In this document: piece by piece, positions 43,801 through 54,694 of the stretch
Numbering within the stretch: position 1 is the first letter of the stretch
How the letters are laid out: every line of letters starts with the position of its first letter
Assembly: GCA_945859605.1 (NCBI GenBank)
Contig: OX243822.1
Coordinates: 4,685,696-4,749,695 of the forward strand
Direction of reading: 5' to 3'
DNA from: Lumbricus rubellus
Taxonomy: Eukaryota; Annelida; Clitellata; Crassiclitellata; Lumbricidae
Length of the DNA: 64,000 nucleotides
Made by a program: the position numbers and the translations under genes
Notes under the pieces: generated by a model
What the model saw: only the letters and a program-made list of their open reading frames with translations
Databases searched by the model: none
What the model was told of the DNA's origin: nothing

Positions 43801-44330
43801 CTCAATGGTTCCTTGGGACGTTTTTCTATCGTACATTCATAACGACCCAGCCTGACAAAAATATATATTTTCGCTTAACCAAGTTTTACGGGTGTCGAAA
43901 AGTGCCGCATTTATCAGTAATTAATAAAATGTCATTTTTGACGCGTCTAAATAAAAAAGTATATCGCACGAAATGGCATAAGAATAAAATCTACCCATAA
44001 TAAATCTTAAACGAAGAAGTCTTAAGGTTTTTCTTAAATAGTGATAAAGAAGATAATTTTTGAATAAAGTCCCGATGTTTTCCGTTCAGAGCAAATGCGC
44101 GTTTCCAAATTTTCTAGCTGATCCTGATTTGAGAAAGCCACGGCATTCGCGACAAAATTCCGATAAACACGGACTGCAGCCAAATTCTTGCTGCAATGAC
44201 TTTCCATGTTCCTACTGGTCATTGTTGTGTGCAAAAGTAATGGTGAGAATCGTTTTGAGGCATTCAAAATATCAAATTAAAGGTGAATGGTGTCGCGAAG
44301 CTGATGATTCCTGGAAAAAAGACACTCGCT

Positions 44331-44371
44331 TTTAGACACCATTAGAAGTGTGTGTAAATACTATATATAAG
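44331..44371 (+). promoter_or_regulatory. GACACC/TATA promoter-like unit in R3
   Basis: TTTTAGACACCATTAGAAGT, 21 nt, TATATATAAG. Confidence 0.48.
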
Positions 44372-44835
44372 TTCCATATATTAAATATTATAGATTTTCG
44401 TAAACAGTTTGTATGATAAGCTATTGCCATTGATAATTATTTGGTGGGGTCGCTAAAATGAAACAAACCATAATTTTGCGTTTCCCGTGATCAACATAAT
44501 ATTCACTCTTACTATACCTAGTATATTTACTTTTATCATCTAACTGATCCTGTGACCACAAGGTCAACTGTAATGAAACATTATTTGAAGCTTTGCCTAT
44601 AATTATTACACCGCTCGCATCAGTGACCATTCAGTAGCACATACATGTATAATAATTAACCCTGATGAAAACTGCTCATATTCGGACCAAAATTCCTTCA
44701 TACCATCTGTGTCGACTACTGCTGCACTGATAGCTTCAACTGGAGTGTAGGACATTATATCCCCGGGATTCCCCGGACACTATCCCCAAAGACAAAAGCT
44801 CATGGACAGTATTCGCCTGATTTTGAGTAGGACAT

Positions 44836-45049
44836 TAAGCGTCATCTCATTCACTGTCCTGGCTTTGGCTGGCACTCCCATATTATATTAGGTCATTGAG
44901 GATGTATTCCAACCCGTTTCTCTTGCATCTTAATATGGCATTGACGAAAGACAGAATTTTTTGTTAGTCTGGGGTTTTCATATATTTTAGGTTACCGGTA
45001 GTGGCATCAATATATAAAACACAGTGTACGCGTCTTAAAGGTGTCTTAG
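44836..45049 (-). ncRNA. Candidate small-RNA unit in R3, module A
   Basis: Minus strand: ACTAAGACACCTTTAAGACG, 22 nt, TTATATAT (45010-45017). Module A 44845-44882 reads GAGTGCCAGCCAAAGCCAGG, ACAGTGAATGAGATGACG. Paralogue of 24170-24569, lacking module B. Confidence 0.4.
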
Positions 45050-45420
45050 TATCTGGTTGAGCCAAATGGATAGAGTGTTGTATCTAACCTAATTTGGAAG
45101 TTCCATGCACATAATGTTCTAAAGCTTCGTCAGTAGCAATAATCATAATAATGTTTCACTTAAACCGACGCTTAAACTCGGCGGTTTTTTAGTGGTGCAG
45201 GTCCAAAGACTGTCTTAAGACGGAGGTCTACGTCATGCATATTTTTTATGATGCAGAATGGATATGACAATAACTAGCAACCACAACAGATGGTGGAACT
45301 ATCTAATATGGCCAGATGATATTCGACAGAACTGTCCAATTTCTGGCTGTCTACAACAACAGCCTTGAATACCAAACAATGTCGTTTACCTATTGACTGA
45401 ATAGTGTTTACAGCGAAATC

Positions 45421-45456
45421 TGTAGACACCATTAAATATGAAGAACGAATGCTATA
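45421..45456 (+). promoter_or_regulatory. GACACC/TATA promoter-like unit cut by the assembly gap
   Basis: TGTAGACACCATTAAATATG, 22 nt, TATA, then N. The downstream part is unknown. Confidence 0.42.
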
Positions 45457-45656
45457 NNNNNNNNNNNNNNNNNNNNNNNNNNNNNNNNNNNNNNNNNNNN
45501 NNNNNNNNNNNNNNNNNNNNNNNNNNNNNNNNNNNNNNNNNNNNNNNNNNNNNNNNNNNNNNNNNNNNNNNNNNNNNNNNNNNNNNNNNNNNNNNNNNNN
45601 NNNNNNNNNNNNNNNNNNNNNNNNNNNNNNNNNNNNNNNNNNNNNNNNNNNNNNNN
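45457..45656. other. Assembly gap (200 N)
   Basis: Exactly 200 N, so probably of unknown true size. It begins four bases into the TATA box of a promoter-like unit. Confidence 0.99.
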
Positions 45657-45902
45657 CGTCATGTCATATAAGTGGCGATAACAATAATAATTATTATTAT
45701 AGATGTTGCCCAAGATGTCATTAAGTGGAAGATTGGTAAATAATTAATTTTATGTTTTTAAATAGAATGTGTCAGAAAATTCCAAAAACATAGAAAACAG
45801 AAGAAGCTAATCAATGTCATCTTCGCTCTGACTCAGGTCGTTGAACAGCAATAAATCACATGATGTAATTATCGCCTACATGCATTGTATGTGCCTTACA
45901 CC

Positions 45903-46131
45903 GTGGGTCGTGTTGGTGTAGGACTGTAGGGGTATGCTGCTGTTTTGAATCGCCGTGGGTTCGTATCCACCTCAAGCCACCGCGTAGAGACCCTCGCCAA
46001 GTCATTCACTTAAAATAACCTCATGCGCTTCGGCGTAAAACTCCGTTTCAGGGTCTTCTTTGCAGTCGGGAGCAATTCCGAGTAGTAGTCTTGAAGTGGG
46101 CGCTATAACAAGTTCTCATACATACATACAT
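45903..46131 (+). mobile_element. SINE family 1, diverged copy
   Basis: Head GTGGGTCGTGTTGGTGTAGG, box B GGTTCGTATCC, body CGCTTCGGCGTAAAACTCCG, tail (CATA)n. More diverged than the copies at 12437 and 50476. Confidence 0.72.
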
Positions 46132-46388
46132 GGACATACGAAATGTACGAATTAACACTAAGTTCTTTTTATGACAACGAAAACGTCCTTTTGACGCTGC
46201 AAGATCGCGTTAGACTTTTTCATCCAATCGGCAAGTTAGTTTCAATTTAGACTTCGACTGATTATGAGATTACAGTGTGTGTATAGTACTGTATTATACT
46301 GTTATCACTGTAGAGAATTATCCCTTTTCGACATCATCGACCTTTTATACTACAAAGTCCTTAATTCATGGATGAAGAAAAATGCGCT

Positions 46389-46430
46389 CTTTACACACCC
46401 TTAAAATGTTGTCCAAAGACCATATAGATT
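46389..46430 (+). promoter_or_regulatory. CACACC/TATA promoter-like unit in R4
   Basis: CTTTACACACCCTTAAAATG, 23 nt, TATAGATT. Confidence 0.45.
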
Positions 46431-46849
46431 TCCGTTTGAAGCCAAGACGTAAATAATATTAACGTCCGTTTATCGTTGTTTTTTCAATAAATTTTTTGAT
46501 TTTGAACTGAAATAAGGAATAGCAGTAGATTTTCAATTCCTTGCGGGATCAGCAGAGGCGTAGGCCTACACAGTGTACACACGATCCAATATATTAAAAT
46601 AATGTTTAAATAAATATACGTTGTTTTAGTAACAAATATGTGCTGCATAATGGAAGCGGGATTGATTAAACGAATTCTTGCCTAAACGGAATCTGGATCG
46701 ATGATAAGGGTTCCCGCCAAACAAGGAATTAGATGAATTAAAAGTAATAAAGGCGCCACAGGCGAATAAAATGATACACGTTCAACGTGATTTTTATCCT
46801 GATGAAAAAAGACTCAGGAATTCATTTCAGATTGTGTTTAAAGTGCTCT

Positions 46850-46890
46850 ATTTAAACACCTTTAAAACGTTTGAAACAATGCTATATAAA
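46850..46890 (+). promoter_or_regulatory. GACACC/TATA promoter-like unit in R4
   Basis: TATTTAAACACCTTTAAAAC, 22 nt, TATATAAA. Confidence 0.53.
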
Positions 46891-46909
46891 TTTGAAATGA
46901 CCATAAAGG

Positions 46910-47150
46910 TCATGTTCGAAACGATGTAACATTGTTGCGCAACACCGGGGATATAGCGAGAGCAAGAAGAAGAGTTTCTGTCGAGTGGTGGCCTCTAAAG
47001 CCAGATTGGGTGTGCGGAAAAAACTCAGTTTGCTCCAAGTAAAGAACAAATTGCACTGCAACAAGTCTATCAAGACTCCTAGATAGGCAAGAGTGGTGAG
47101 GCATGGGCCGACATTTTTGACAAACAGATTCGGCTTCTTTAACATTGAAA
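46910..47150 (-). pseudogene. LINE reverse transcriptase fragment (CR1/L2-like)
   Basis: The minus strand reads LSRSLDRLVAVQFVLYLEQT, EFFPHTQSGFRGHHSTETLL, LALA, a standard non-LTR RT block before the first catalytic Asp. The frame then leaves similarity. The same RT piece, disrupted by a hAT element, lies in R1 and R3. Confidence 0.72.
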
Positions 47151-47159
47151 ATAGGGCTT

Positions 47160-48000
47160 ATTATTGGACGTTTCTGAGATTCAGGACGAAATCTATCATT
47201 GAGTGACCTATTAAACATGTGCACGAGATATGAAGTGATGTCATCTTTAGCACATTAACAACGATGAACGGTGGGTGCGGATCGAGCTCACACGATTTCA
47301 TGTTCAAGGAACCGAGATCAACTTCAAGGATGGTTCGAAAGCAGTGCTGTACTGGTCCATAATTATGAGGTGAACAGGCTACACGCAACGGTCGAGTTTT
47401 TATGAGCTTTCTTTAGTCGTCGAAATTTATATATGACTTTTCATAGTCATCAGATGTTCTGTTGATTTTTATTTTATTTTGGGTAGTAGTATACGATTGC
47501 CTTGAAATGAAAGAACTGATTGTAGCATTTTATTACGTGAATTTATTATATAATCGGTTGTTTTCTTCTCATAATTTTATTTACGACGTTTTTAAAGCTA
47601 TCTCTTTTTGAGGTCAGTTTGCTACACGCTGCATGTAATCGTTCGAAAATCGTGGAATTTACAGTTGGTTTGAGAGAATTCTTTCCAGCATGCTGGCAAA
47701 CTATTTTGTCAGTCATCACCTTGAGAAAGTCCGATATTATAAAAGACCAAAGGCGCTACGGATTCCTTCAGGTGCTAGACGAAAGGTTCTCCTAGTGTAG
47801 TAAAAATGTGTACGGCCGTCAAGCCTTTCTTTCATTACACCCGGTACTCGGACTCTTTGCTTGGATAGAGGTAATGAACGATCCACGTAACGAGATCGGA
47901 AGGCTCTTTGTAGCGCCGTTATCGTCTTTCATGGTACGATGATACATTTCTTTTTCGCCTCACGCTTTGTCCATTGTAGCAACCTGCATCCAGCGTAATG
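47160..48000. other. Intergenic with a duplicate of 18265-18535 at 47630-47910
   Basis: 47160-47630 shows nothing recognisable. 47630-47910 aligns with 18265-18535. Confidence 0.5.
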
Positions 48001-48024
48001 AGCACGGAATGCGTGGTTTCTTGA

Positions 48025-48064
48025 ATTTATTAGTTACATTAAAACTTAAGAAGAGGTGTGCAAA
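48025..48064 (-). promoter_or_regulatory. CACACC/TATA promoter-like unit (weak)
   Basis: TTGCACACCTCTTCTTAAG, 22 nt, TAATAAAT. Confidence 0.35.
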
Positions 48065-48425
48065 AAACGGCTGCTTCTGTGTAAAAAATACTTAATCCGA
48101 AATCGGTGAGGTAAGTAAACGCCAATTATTTTTTATTTACTGCTTGGTCATTAGATAAAATTGGAGGTCAATAAATTTACAATATTTAATTTATAATCAA
48201 TAATTGACACCAAAAGAAACGATTGAAACGGCATTAAATTGTAACAACAACAACGACTACCACTGACGACGACGACAATGACGATGACGATTATGATGAC
48301 AATGACGTTCCGTTGGATTAGTCGGTTTGACTGTTATTGCACCACTTTTATAATACTGGTTGCGTGTTGGAGCACATCAATAATTTACGATTGTTCTAAG
48401 TGATACCATGAAATTACAAGCTCGC

Positions 48426-48620
48426 GTTAGACACCTTTTAAACGTAATTTGTGGCGTTATTAAAAATTGCCAAATAGAAAAAGCACATGAATTTTTCATA
48501 CAGAGTTTGATATCGGAAGAGTAGTAAAAGTCAATCACTCAAAATAAATCTGCCCTTGGTCGTACCGGTACTTCGGTGGTGCCAGACCAAAGCCTTGTGG
48601 AAAGAAGAAGGTAACGCTAG
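48426..48620 (+). ncRNA. Candidate small-RNA unit, module A
   Basis: GTTAGACACCTTTTAAACG, 22 nt, TATTAAAA (48458). Module A 48573-48612: GGTGGTGCCAGACCAAAGCC, TTGTGGAAAGAAGAAGGTAA. Outside segments R and D, so an independent occurrence. Confidence 0.42.
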
Positions 48621-48924
48621 TAACCGTTGTCATGCATCTATATGGTAATTGAACAGGAACGAAACGACCAAAACATTCTCTCAGAACATTTACCATCGGC
48701 ATCTGCATGTCCCCCTTTTTCATATCTTTTCTATCAAGTTCGTTCATTTTTTAATTGACGTGCAAAATTGCATTCAACGGCACTGTAAGAACTATGCTTG
48801 CTTCTACACTGCTACGGGCCTGTGAGTTTTAAACAGTTATTTAACCAAATAAGTAGCGGCAATGGAACATTGAACAGACATTTTAAATCAGCCACCTCGG
48901 TTTTTTGACTGGTGCCACTCCTAG

Positions 48925-49214
48925 CATGGGCGTCCGCAGCGGGGCGCAAGGGGGCGCAAGTGCGCCCCGCCTGGATTTTCGCATAGATATTTGGTTCTGA
49001 TTGTTACAACGCGATTTTCAATGTGATTATCGATTCATTCTACAATTTAAACCTATAATCTTTCTTTGGGCGCATAACGTATAGGTAAGATAATAAGATT
49101 CTGTCGTGGTAATATGGAGATTCAAACTGTCACCCATTAAATTTAGACCATGTGACAATTATTTAAAAGTTTGCGCCCCCCCCCCCCCTAGAAAAATTCC
49201 TGCGGACGCCCATG
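48925..49214 (-). mobile_element. hAT-type MITE family 1, copy 2 (290 bp)
   Basis: This is the same element as at 3668-3966 in the opposite orientation, alignable end to end with about ten scattered differences and a longer C-run near one end. Flanks ACTCCTAG and ATTCCTAG form an 8-bp target duplication with one mismatch. Confidence 0.9.
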
Positions 49215-49294
49215 ATTCCTAGTGCTGTCTGAAGTTGGAAGCAAACGACAATATTTTTATAATAATTATAGTTCTTGCCACGCTTAGTCGTTAA

Positions 49295-49745
49295 CCCGTA
49301 GGAGGTGAGGTGGGGTGTGACACACCCCAAAGGTATTCTACTTCAATTTTTTGTGGAAAACGTCAAACCAGCTTGGATTATGTTTTTCTACCTTTGTGAA
49401 TATGAAATGCGGACACTTTACCAAAATTTCAGGAATTTTGAACGAACGTTTCTTTTATTTCAATGTATATTTGAAGGAAATTGCGATTTTTTTTATACAA
49501 ACCGAACTTACACGGGCAAAGTACACAATGGATGGGTTCACCTTCTGGCCATCTAATAAGGATTGAAACAGATATTTGTCCGTGATAATCGCCTGTTTAG
49601 TTGATAATTGATCATAGAAGAATAGATTAATTCAAATTAATGTTTTCCATTTAATATCGCGACTTGAAAATAAAAATATGTGTTGGGGTTTGTCAGACCC
49701 CACCTCACCTCTCACGTTACAATGCGTCACCTCACCTCCAACGGG
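49295..49745. mobile_element. TTAA-flanked MITE (piggyBac-type)
   Basis: TTAA flanks at 49291-49294 and 49746-49749. Ends are CCCGTAGGAGGTGAGGTG and, from the right, CCCGTTGGAGGTGAGGTG. An inner pair GTGGGGTGTGACA / TGTCAGACCCCAC extends the symmetry. No transposase remnant is visible; open frames are incidental. Confidence 0.82.
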
Positions 49746-50324
49746 TTAATCATAATAACAGATAATTATTGGCACCTTCGAATATCTTGGGGCTAGCGGG
49801 CATTGACTCATCAAGATGTAGGCATGCACCACTACTCGCATTATGGCAATTGCAGTCCCAAGCCGTCAAATCCTGTATAAGGTCAATAATCTCTTTGAAC
49901 ACCCCGTTGATCGTGTTAACAATGCTACTGACTCAGCGAGTATCCTACCTACGTTTTTGTTAGTGATCGTTCTCCTCCAATCAATCCCATGATTTCATCT
50001 TCTGTTATGATGTTCAATCGAACTGATTTTCTACATTCTTTTCCATTTCCAAATGTCGAAGGACTGTACTCTCCATTATAATTAATTATCAGTCTTACTC
50101 ATGGCATATGTTTCTGACCAATACAGCGTCGCACAAATTATTATGATCATATTTTTTATCAATGTCGTTATCATCCTATTCTTCAGATTCTTGTGTTGTT
50201 TATATCTTCGTATTTCTCTTCTCTCTGAGAATGCATCCCTTCCAAGCGATAACCCCTTATGATATTCTTGCATGCGAAAATTGGCAACGGAATGCAAACG
50301 ATTCTATTTTAGACAAACTCCCTA

Positions 50325-50871
50325 TGTAACCTGGTGCGCTAAGCACCGCCTCTACATGTACGTTACCTCGAAACGCAATGTATTGTTCTGTAACGCGACG
50401 GTGTGTGTTGACAGTGTCGCAAACCATACTACATCCTACTTTCAATTGGCATTACCAGAGCAAAGGTTAATTTGTGGGGCGCGGTGGTCTAGTGGTGGCG
50501 TCGTTGCCTTGGAGCCGGAAGGTCCGAGGTTCGAATCCATCTCGCCGCGTAAGGACCTTGGGCAAGTTCTTCACTCACAATTGCTCAGCGCTTCGGCGTG
50601 AAACTCCGATGCAGTGTCCGCTCTGCATCGGGAGCGCCTCTGAGTAGAGAGAGCTTGAAGGGGCCCTATAACAAGTGCACATACAAAGGTTGGTGGAAGT
50701 GTGGTTTGAACTATGTTTCCGGCAGTTTATCTCACAATTTGCATTTTACGTCATCATATTATTTTGTCGCTTCCCGTTACCGTTGACGGTTCAAGGCATA
50801 ATGGAACATTAACACCTGTGATATTAATTTTATATAAAAAATAAATGAAAGCGTTTAAAAGGTGTAAAAGA
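50325..50871 (-). ncRNA. Candidate small-RNA unit interrupted by a SINE
   Basis: Minus strand: TTTTACACCTTTTAAACGC, 23 nt, TTATATAA (50830-50837). After the SINE at 50476-50688, an eroded module A remains (50430-50462: CTCTGGTAATGCCAATTGAA) and then a palindrome-like GCGCACCAGGTTAC at 50325-50340. Order and orientation match 57838-58172. Confidence 0.36.
50476..50688 (+). mobile_element. SINE family 1, best-preserved copy
   Basis: Head GGGGCGCGGTGGTCTAGTGG, perfect box A and box B (GGTTCGAATCC), body with CGGCGTGAAACTCCGATGC and end AACAAGTGCACATACAAA. It interrupts the putative RNA unit at 50325-50871. CAAAGGTT occurs near both ends but is not directly adjacent on the left. Confidence 0.88.
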
Positions 50872-51224
50872 ATTTCTAGAGCGCTACGGTAACCAGACAA
50901 TAACGGCCACTCTCTTATAATATACAGTGTTCGAACAAACCTGCAAAATGTAACTAATGACTATCGACATAATGATTGAACACGTATTGTATTGTATTGT
51001 CCGTCAGTCCATCCGTCCGTGCGTCCGTCAATCAATCCATTCATCTACCTGTCTATTTTTCTAACCATCCGTCCGTCCAACAATTGTTATTAATCACAAG
51101 ACGAAAAACAACATCCAATCGTAATCTCCGCCTTTCTTCAGCGCCACTCAAAAGCAAGGGGCATTGCCCCAATTTATTCATTTTAAAATGAAATGCTAAT
51201 TTGCACTATATAACTAGTCATGGA

Positions 51225-51360
51225 GCTAGGGGCCAGGACTGTATAAGCTGTTAGCTTTTTTCTGATTCCTTTTGCACTCTGTAACTGTTTAGTGAGTCAT
51301 GTTAATTCTGTTTGACTTGTCTGTGTGCAATAAAGAAACAAATCAAATCAAATATTATTA
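51225..51360 (+). repeat. Probable LINE 3' end, (AAATC)n tail
   Basis: The stretch ends TGTGTGCAATAAAGAAACAA followed by ATCAAATCAAAT, i.e. a poly(A) signal and a short tandem tail. No coding remnant precedes it. Confidence 0.4.
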
Positions 51361-51379
51361 TTCATTTTATATATTCCTT

Positions 51380-51656
51380 TATTAACTAGCCTAGCAACAC
51401 CTGTAAGCGCGAACGGCATTCGTCTGTTGGACACAACGAACTGCGGTTCAAGCCCTGGGCTGGGAGTTGACATTCAGAGATTTCGATATCTCAGGCTAGT
51501 AGGCTACGTGTAGGACGCAGAGGCGCAAGCTCCTGCGGAGCGACCTTGGGCAAGTTGCTTACCCATCATTGTCTGTGGGGAAGGCAACCGGAAACCACCT
51601 CACTCATCTCATCCCCAGGGGCATAAAGCCAATGAACCTGCCTTCGGGCAGAGAAC

Positions 51657-51695
<39 letters not shown>

Positions 51696-51697
51696 TA
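51380..51697 (+). mobile_element. SINE with an RTE LINE tail and (ATC)13
   Basis: A Pol III box B (GGTTCAAGCCC, about 51450) lies in the head; box A is poor. The 3' end, ATGAACCTGCC-TTCG-GGCAGAGAACCA (51632-51658), is the 3' end of the RTE LINEs at 16605 and 53002 except for three loop bases. The tail is (ATC)n. This is the expected layout of a SINE moved by that LINE. Confidence 0.7.
51659..51697. repeat. (ATC)13 SINE tail
   Basis: Perfect ATC array directly after the RTE-like SINE end. Confidence 0.95.
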
Positions 51698-51932
51698 TTG
51701 AACAATCCGGTTGCAATGTACAATTATGCAATCGAAAAAAAATCACAAGAACATATTTGACACAATCTTAGCTTTACTAGCAAAATCTTAACTAACAGAA
51801 CAGACAGACAGCGTGTTATCCAAAGCAACATAGCACTCAATTGGCTGGACCATTGATTGCCTGACCGATCAGCCTGAAAAGAAGAATGTATGCACTCTCT
51901 TTAAACACCTTTAAAACGTTCTTACACTATGC

Positions 51933-53015
51933 ATCCAGCATGGACAGGACATATACATATGCTACGTTGACTATGAAAAAGCGTTTGACAGGGTCGATTG
52001 GAAGAAGCTGATGACTGCGCTACGAAGAATAGGAGTGGAATGGCAGGAAAGGCGATTGATAGGCAATCTATATATGGGGCAGAAGGTGAAAATTAGAATT
52101 GATGGAGAATACTCGGAACCAGGAAAGATAGGAAGAGGTGTGAGGCAAGGATGCCCACTATCCCCAATACTGTTTAATATCTATATAGAAGAAATTGTAA
52201 GAGAAACACTGGAAGAAGTGAATGAGGGGATAAAGGTAGGAGGGAGACTGATAAAAGCTCTGAGGTTTGCGGACGATCAGGCAATGTTGGCAGGCACTCA
52301 AGAAGGATTACAAAGAATGATGGATCGATTGAACATGATATCATCAGAATACGACATGAAAATAAACATCAAAAAGACAAAGGCTATGAGGATAAGCAAA
52401 GGAGAAAAGAAAGCAATTCTTAAGATCACATTAAACGGAGAGGAAATAGAGCACGTGGAGAAATTCTGTTACCTAGGAAGTATGATCACAGATGATGCAA
52501 GATGTCATGTAGAAATAAAAAGACGATTAGCCATGGGAAAAGATGCATTCAACAAAAGAGGGGAACTCCTCAGAGGAAAACTAAATATGAATCTAAAGAA
52601 GAGAATGGTCAAGACGCTGGTGTGGAGTGTGGTACTGTATGGGTCGGAAACATGGACAATGAGAAAGGATGACATAAGAAGATTGGAGGCTTTCGAAATG
52701 TGGATTTGGCGAAGATTGAAGCGTGTCAGCTGGAAGGAGCACAAGACGAACGAAGAAATACTGCAAATGGTGGAAGAGGAAAGATCAATGCTGGAGACAA
52801 TACGGAGGCGACAGAGGAACTGGATTGGCCACATCATGAGGAGCGACACTATAGTACGAGATATCATCGAAGGAAGAATGGAGGGGAAAAAGACAAGAGG
52901 AAGACCAAGAACAATGCTACTGGACTGGATGATGACAAAGGACGGTTACAGAGGGCTAAAGATGGATGCACAGAACAGATATGCGTGGCGTCATTGGACA
53001 TATGAACCTGCCTGA
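51933..53015 (+). CDS. RTE-type reverse transcriptase, C-terminal part, open frame
   Basis: The frame is open from the first base of the element to TGA at 53013-53015. Visible blocks are [11 protein letters not shown] (first catalytic Asp), [24 protein letters not shown] at the second catalytic pair, [11 protein letters not shown], the conserved [12 protein letters not shown], and a basic [15 protein letters not shown] tail typical of RTE/BovB proteins. The endonuclease and N-terminal RT fingers are missing. An internal ATG at 52011 is not a biological start. The stop codon lies inside the loop of a 3' hairpin (53008-53021). Confidence 0.85.
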   Translation: MQHGQDIYICYVDYEKAFDRVDWKKLMTALRRIGVEWQERRLIGNLYMGQKVKIRIDGEYSEPGKIGRGVRQGCPLSPILFNIYIEEIVRETLEEVNEGIKVGGRLIKALRFADDQAMLAGTQEGLQRMMDRLNMISSEYDMKINIKKTKAMRISKGEKKAILKITLNGEEIEHVEKFCYLGSMITDDARCHVEIKRRLAMGKDAFNKRGELLRGKLNMNLKKRMVKTLVWSVVLYGSETWTMRKDDIRRLEAFEMWIWRRLKRVSWKEHKTNEEILQMVEEERSMLETIRRRQRNWIGHIMRSDTIVRDIIEGRMEGKKTRGRPRTMLLDWMMTKDGYRGLKMDAQNRYAWRHWTYEPA

Positions 53016-53040
53016 CGGCAGAGAACCAAAGAAGAAGAAG
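51933..53040 (+). mobile_element. RTE-type non-LTR retrotransposon copy 2, 5'-truncated, young
   Basis: It is flanked by a perfect 9-bp target duplication ACACTATGC (51924-51932 and 53041-53049). Its 3' UTR is only about 25 nt and ends in an (AAG)n tail, as expected for RTE elements. The insertion separates the GACACC box (51901-51909) from a TATA box (53050) of one promoter-like unit; removing the element and one duplication restores the usual 23-nt spacing. Confidence 0.9.
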
Positions 53041-53475
53041 ACACTATGCTATATATTTTTAGGTCGCGTTACAAGTTTAATTTACTTCGACGGCGCATCA
53101 CTCACTTACACTATCGAAATTAGAGTTGCGGATTGGTCATCAAAATTTTTGAGTACACAAAATTAATGTGCTCTATGTTGCCAAAAATAATTGTTTGTCT
53201 ATGTGTCTCCTCCATTACGATGTCCCTTAGTCATATGAGCATAATATGAGAATCAGAAACGCACAGAGGAATTTTATCAGCATGCTGTCCTGGTATAGTT
53301 CGAAAGTTTGTATCTACAACAGTACTACACTCCAATAATTTTATTGTGTCATTCTGTCGCCTAAATTAAATAAGCAATATTGCCAGATAACTGTATTGAC
53401 ACAATATTGTTATAACAAGTGCACATACATACAAACCGCACGTTGACTTACTGAAGACGTTTTATATTGATACAA

Positions 53476-53519
53476 TATATATAGCGTAGTGTCGCAGCGT
53501 TTCAAGGGTGTGTATACGT
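53476..53519 (-). promoter_or_regulatory. CACACC/TATA promoter-like unit
   Basis: TATACACACCCTTGAAACGC, 23 nt, TATATATATTG. Confidence 0.5.
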
Positions 53520-53559
53520 ACAGAGAGTTTATCCCGTTTTGTTAGCAATCATGTCCATT

Positions 53560-53719
53560 TATGGATGGATCCAGATTTGACGAGGGCCTATGACAACAGA
53601 CGCCGTTACCCTGGACTCAAATTTGCTTGGCATATTACAGCACTTATGAGCAAGGTAAAAGACCTTTTTATTATTAGACTATTTAAGTTTTGGTTAGTAA
53701 GCAATTAGAGGTGTGGACT
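53560..53719 (-). ncRNA. Candidate small-RNA unit, module B
   Basis: Minus strand: GTCCACACCTCTAATTGC, about 23 nt, TTAAATAG (53679-53686, weak). Module B at 53562-53620: GGTAACGGCGTCTGTTGTCA, TAGGCCCTCGTCAAATCTGG. A second unit faces the same way at 53476-53519. Confidence 0.36.
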
Positions 53720-54134
53720 TTTGGATGGACACAGCTGCGGGATATAAAGCTGTGTGTCACATGGAACAGCTACTACTCTACTACCTAAACTGCTGCGTAT
53801 CCGCGAACAAGGAGGACATTTTTAACACCAGCTGTATACCTGAACTTCATTTCCTAAAGTTTGAAGGTCAACTTGGGGTCTCGCACTCAGTTGGTGGAGT
53901 CCTACCCCCACCCCCCCCCCCCCCCATGACCCTTCTGTAGAGTCACCACTATCACCATAACAGATACTGAAAATCTTCAGCAATTTGAATGATAAAGATA
54001 ATAGGAACATTATGTGTCGGCAAAAACTGCACAATAATAATTATTTCCCTCTCAACGTCTCAACGTCCTCTCAACGGCTTTTGCGCCTCAAGATGTCGCT
54101 AACGACAAATTCATGAAGACGGACAATGACACCA

Positions 54135-54176
54135 TTAAGACACCCTTAAAACGTTGTTATTAAGAACTATATAACA
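54135..54176 (+). promoter_or_regulatory. GACACC/TATA promoter-like unit
   Basis: TTAAGACACCCTTAAAACG, 23 nt, TATATAAC. Close to the consensus and outside the R and D segments. Confidence 0.55.
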
Positions 54177-54694
54177 TCCAAGTGCGTTTTATATTAATTG
54201 AATCGAGCTCATAGAAACATGGTAGTCGTCATTGGAATATATAAATAAATATCTATTTACAGTTCACCTATTATAATACAGATGGATGTAATAAACTTGA
54301 AAGTATAATTTCGGCATCTGTCTATGTGCAGCTTCCTATGTGCCGTCCACGCACTGTCATAATGTTCATAGACTAATTGATGACTTCTCGATTTATATTC
54401 TACTGAACAAATAGCGATAATTGAAGCAATTATAATTATTATGGATTATTAGACATGAAAATGAAAATATAAATAAATATAATAGATGTATGCTAATTCA
54501 TTGAGTGTTGTCACATCTGCAAAATCAAAGAAGTTTTGCTCACTACTCATTTATTTTTTGAATTTGCAGATAATAATAAAAATTCTAGCGGTTCCAAAAG
54601 AAAAATATACTATGAGCTTTCTGTTGATTTAATTGTAGGCGAGTTGATGACATACGAGCAGTAAGGAGTCAGAGGCGTAAGACATACATGTATT

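Larger units (their letters stand above)
42376..45060. repeat. Large dispersed segment R, copy R3
   Basis: Starts with ACGGAGTAATGAATAACAGA and runs to the promoter-like unit at 45010-45049. It contains the hAT element at 43041 and lacks the one at 21337. Confidence 0.8.
46130..47060. repeat. Large dispersed segment R, partial copy R4
   Basis: Has GAAGCGGGATTGATTAAACG, CTCAGGAATTCATTTCAGAT and the RT piece, with none of the hAT insertions; it therefore supplies the ancestral sequence. Confidence 0.7.
51900..53057 (+). promoter_or_regulatory. GACACC/TATA promoter-like unit split by RTE LINE copy 2
   Basis: TTTAAACACCTTTAAAACG at 51900-51918 and TATATATTTT at 53050. With the LINE and one target duplication removed, the distance is 23 nt and the unit matches that at 46850. 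Confidence 0.55.

Noticed and set aside
45404..45724. Open frames across the N run
   Set aside because: They consist mainly of undetermined residues.
50476..50550. Functional tRNA gene
   Set aside because: Box A and B are present but the head is fused to a repeated SINE body and has no proper acceptor end.
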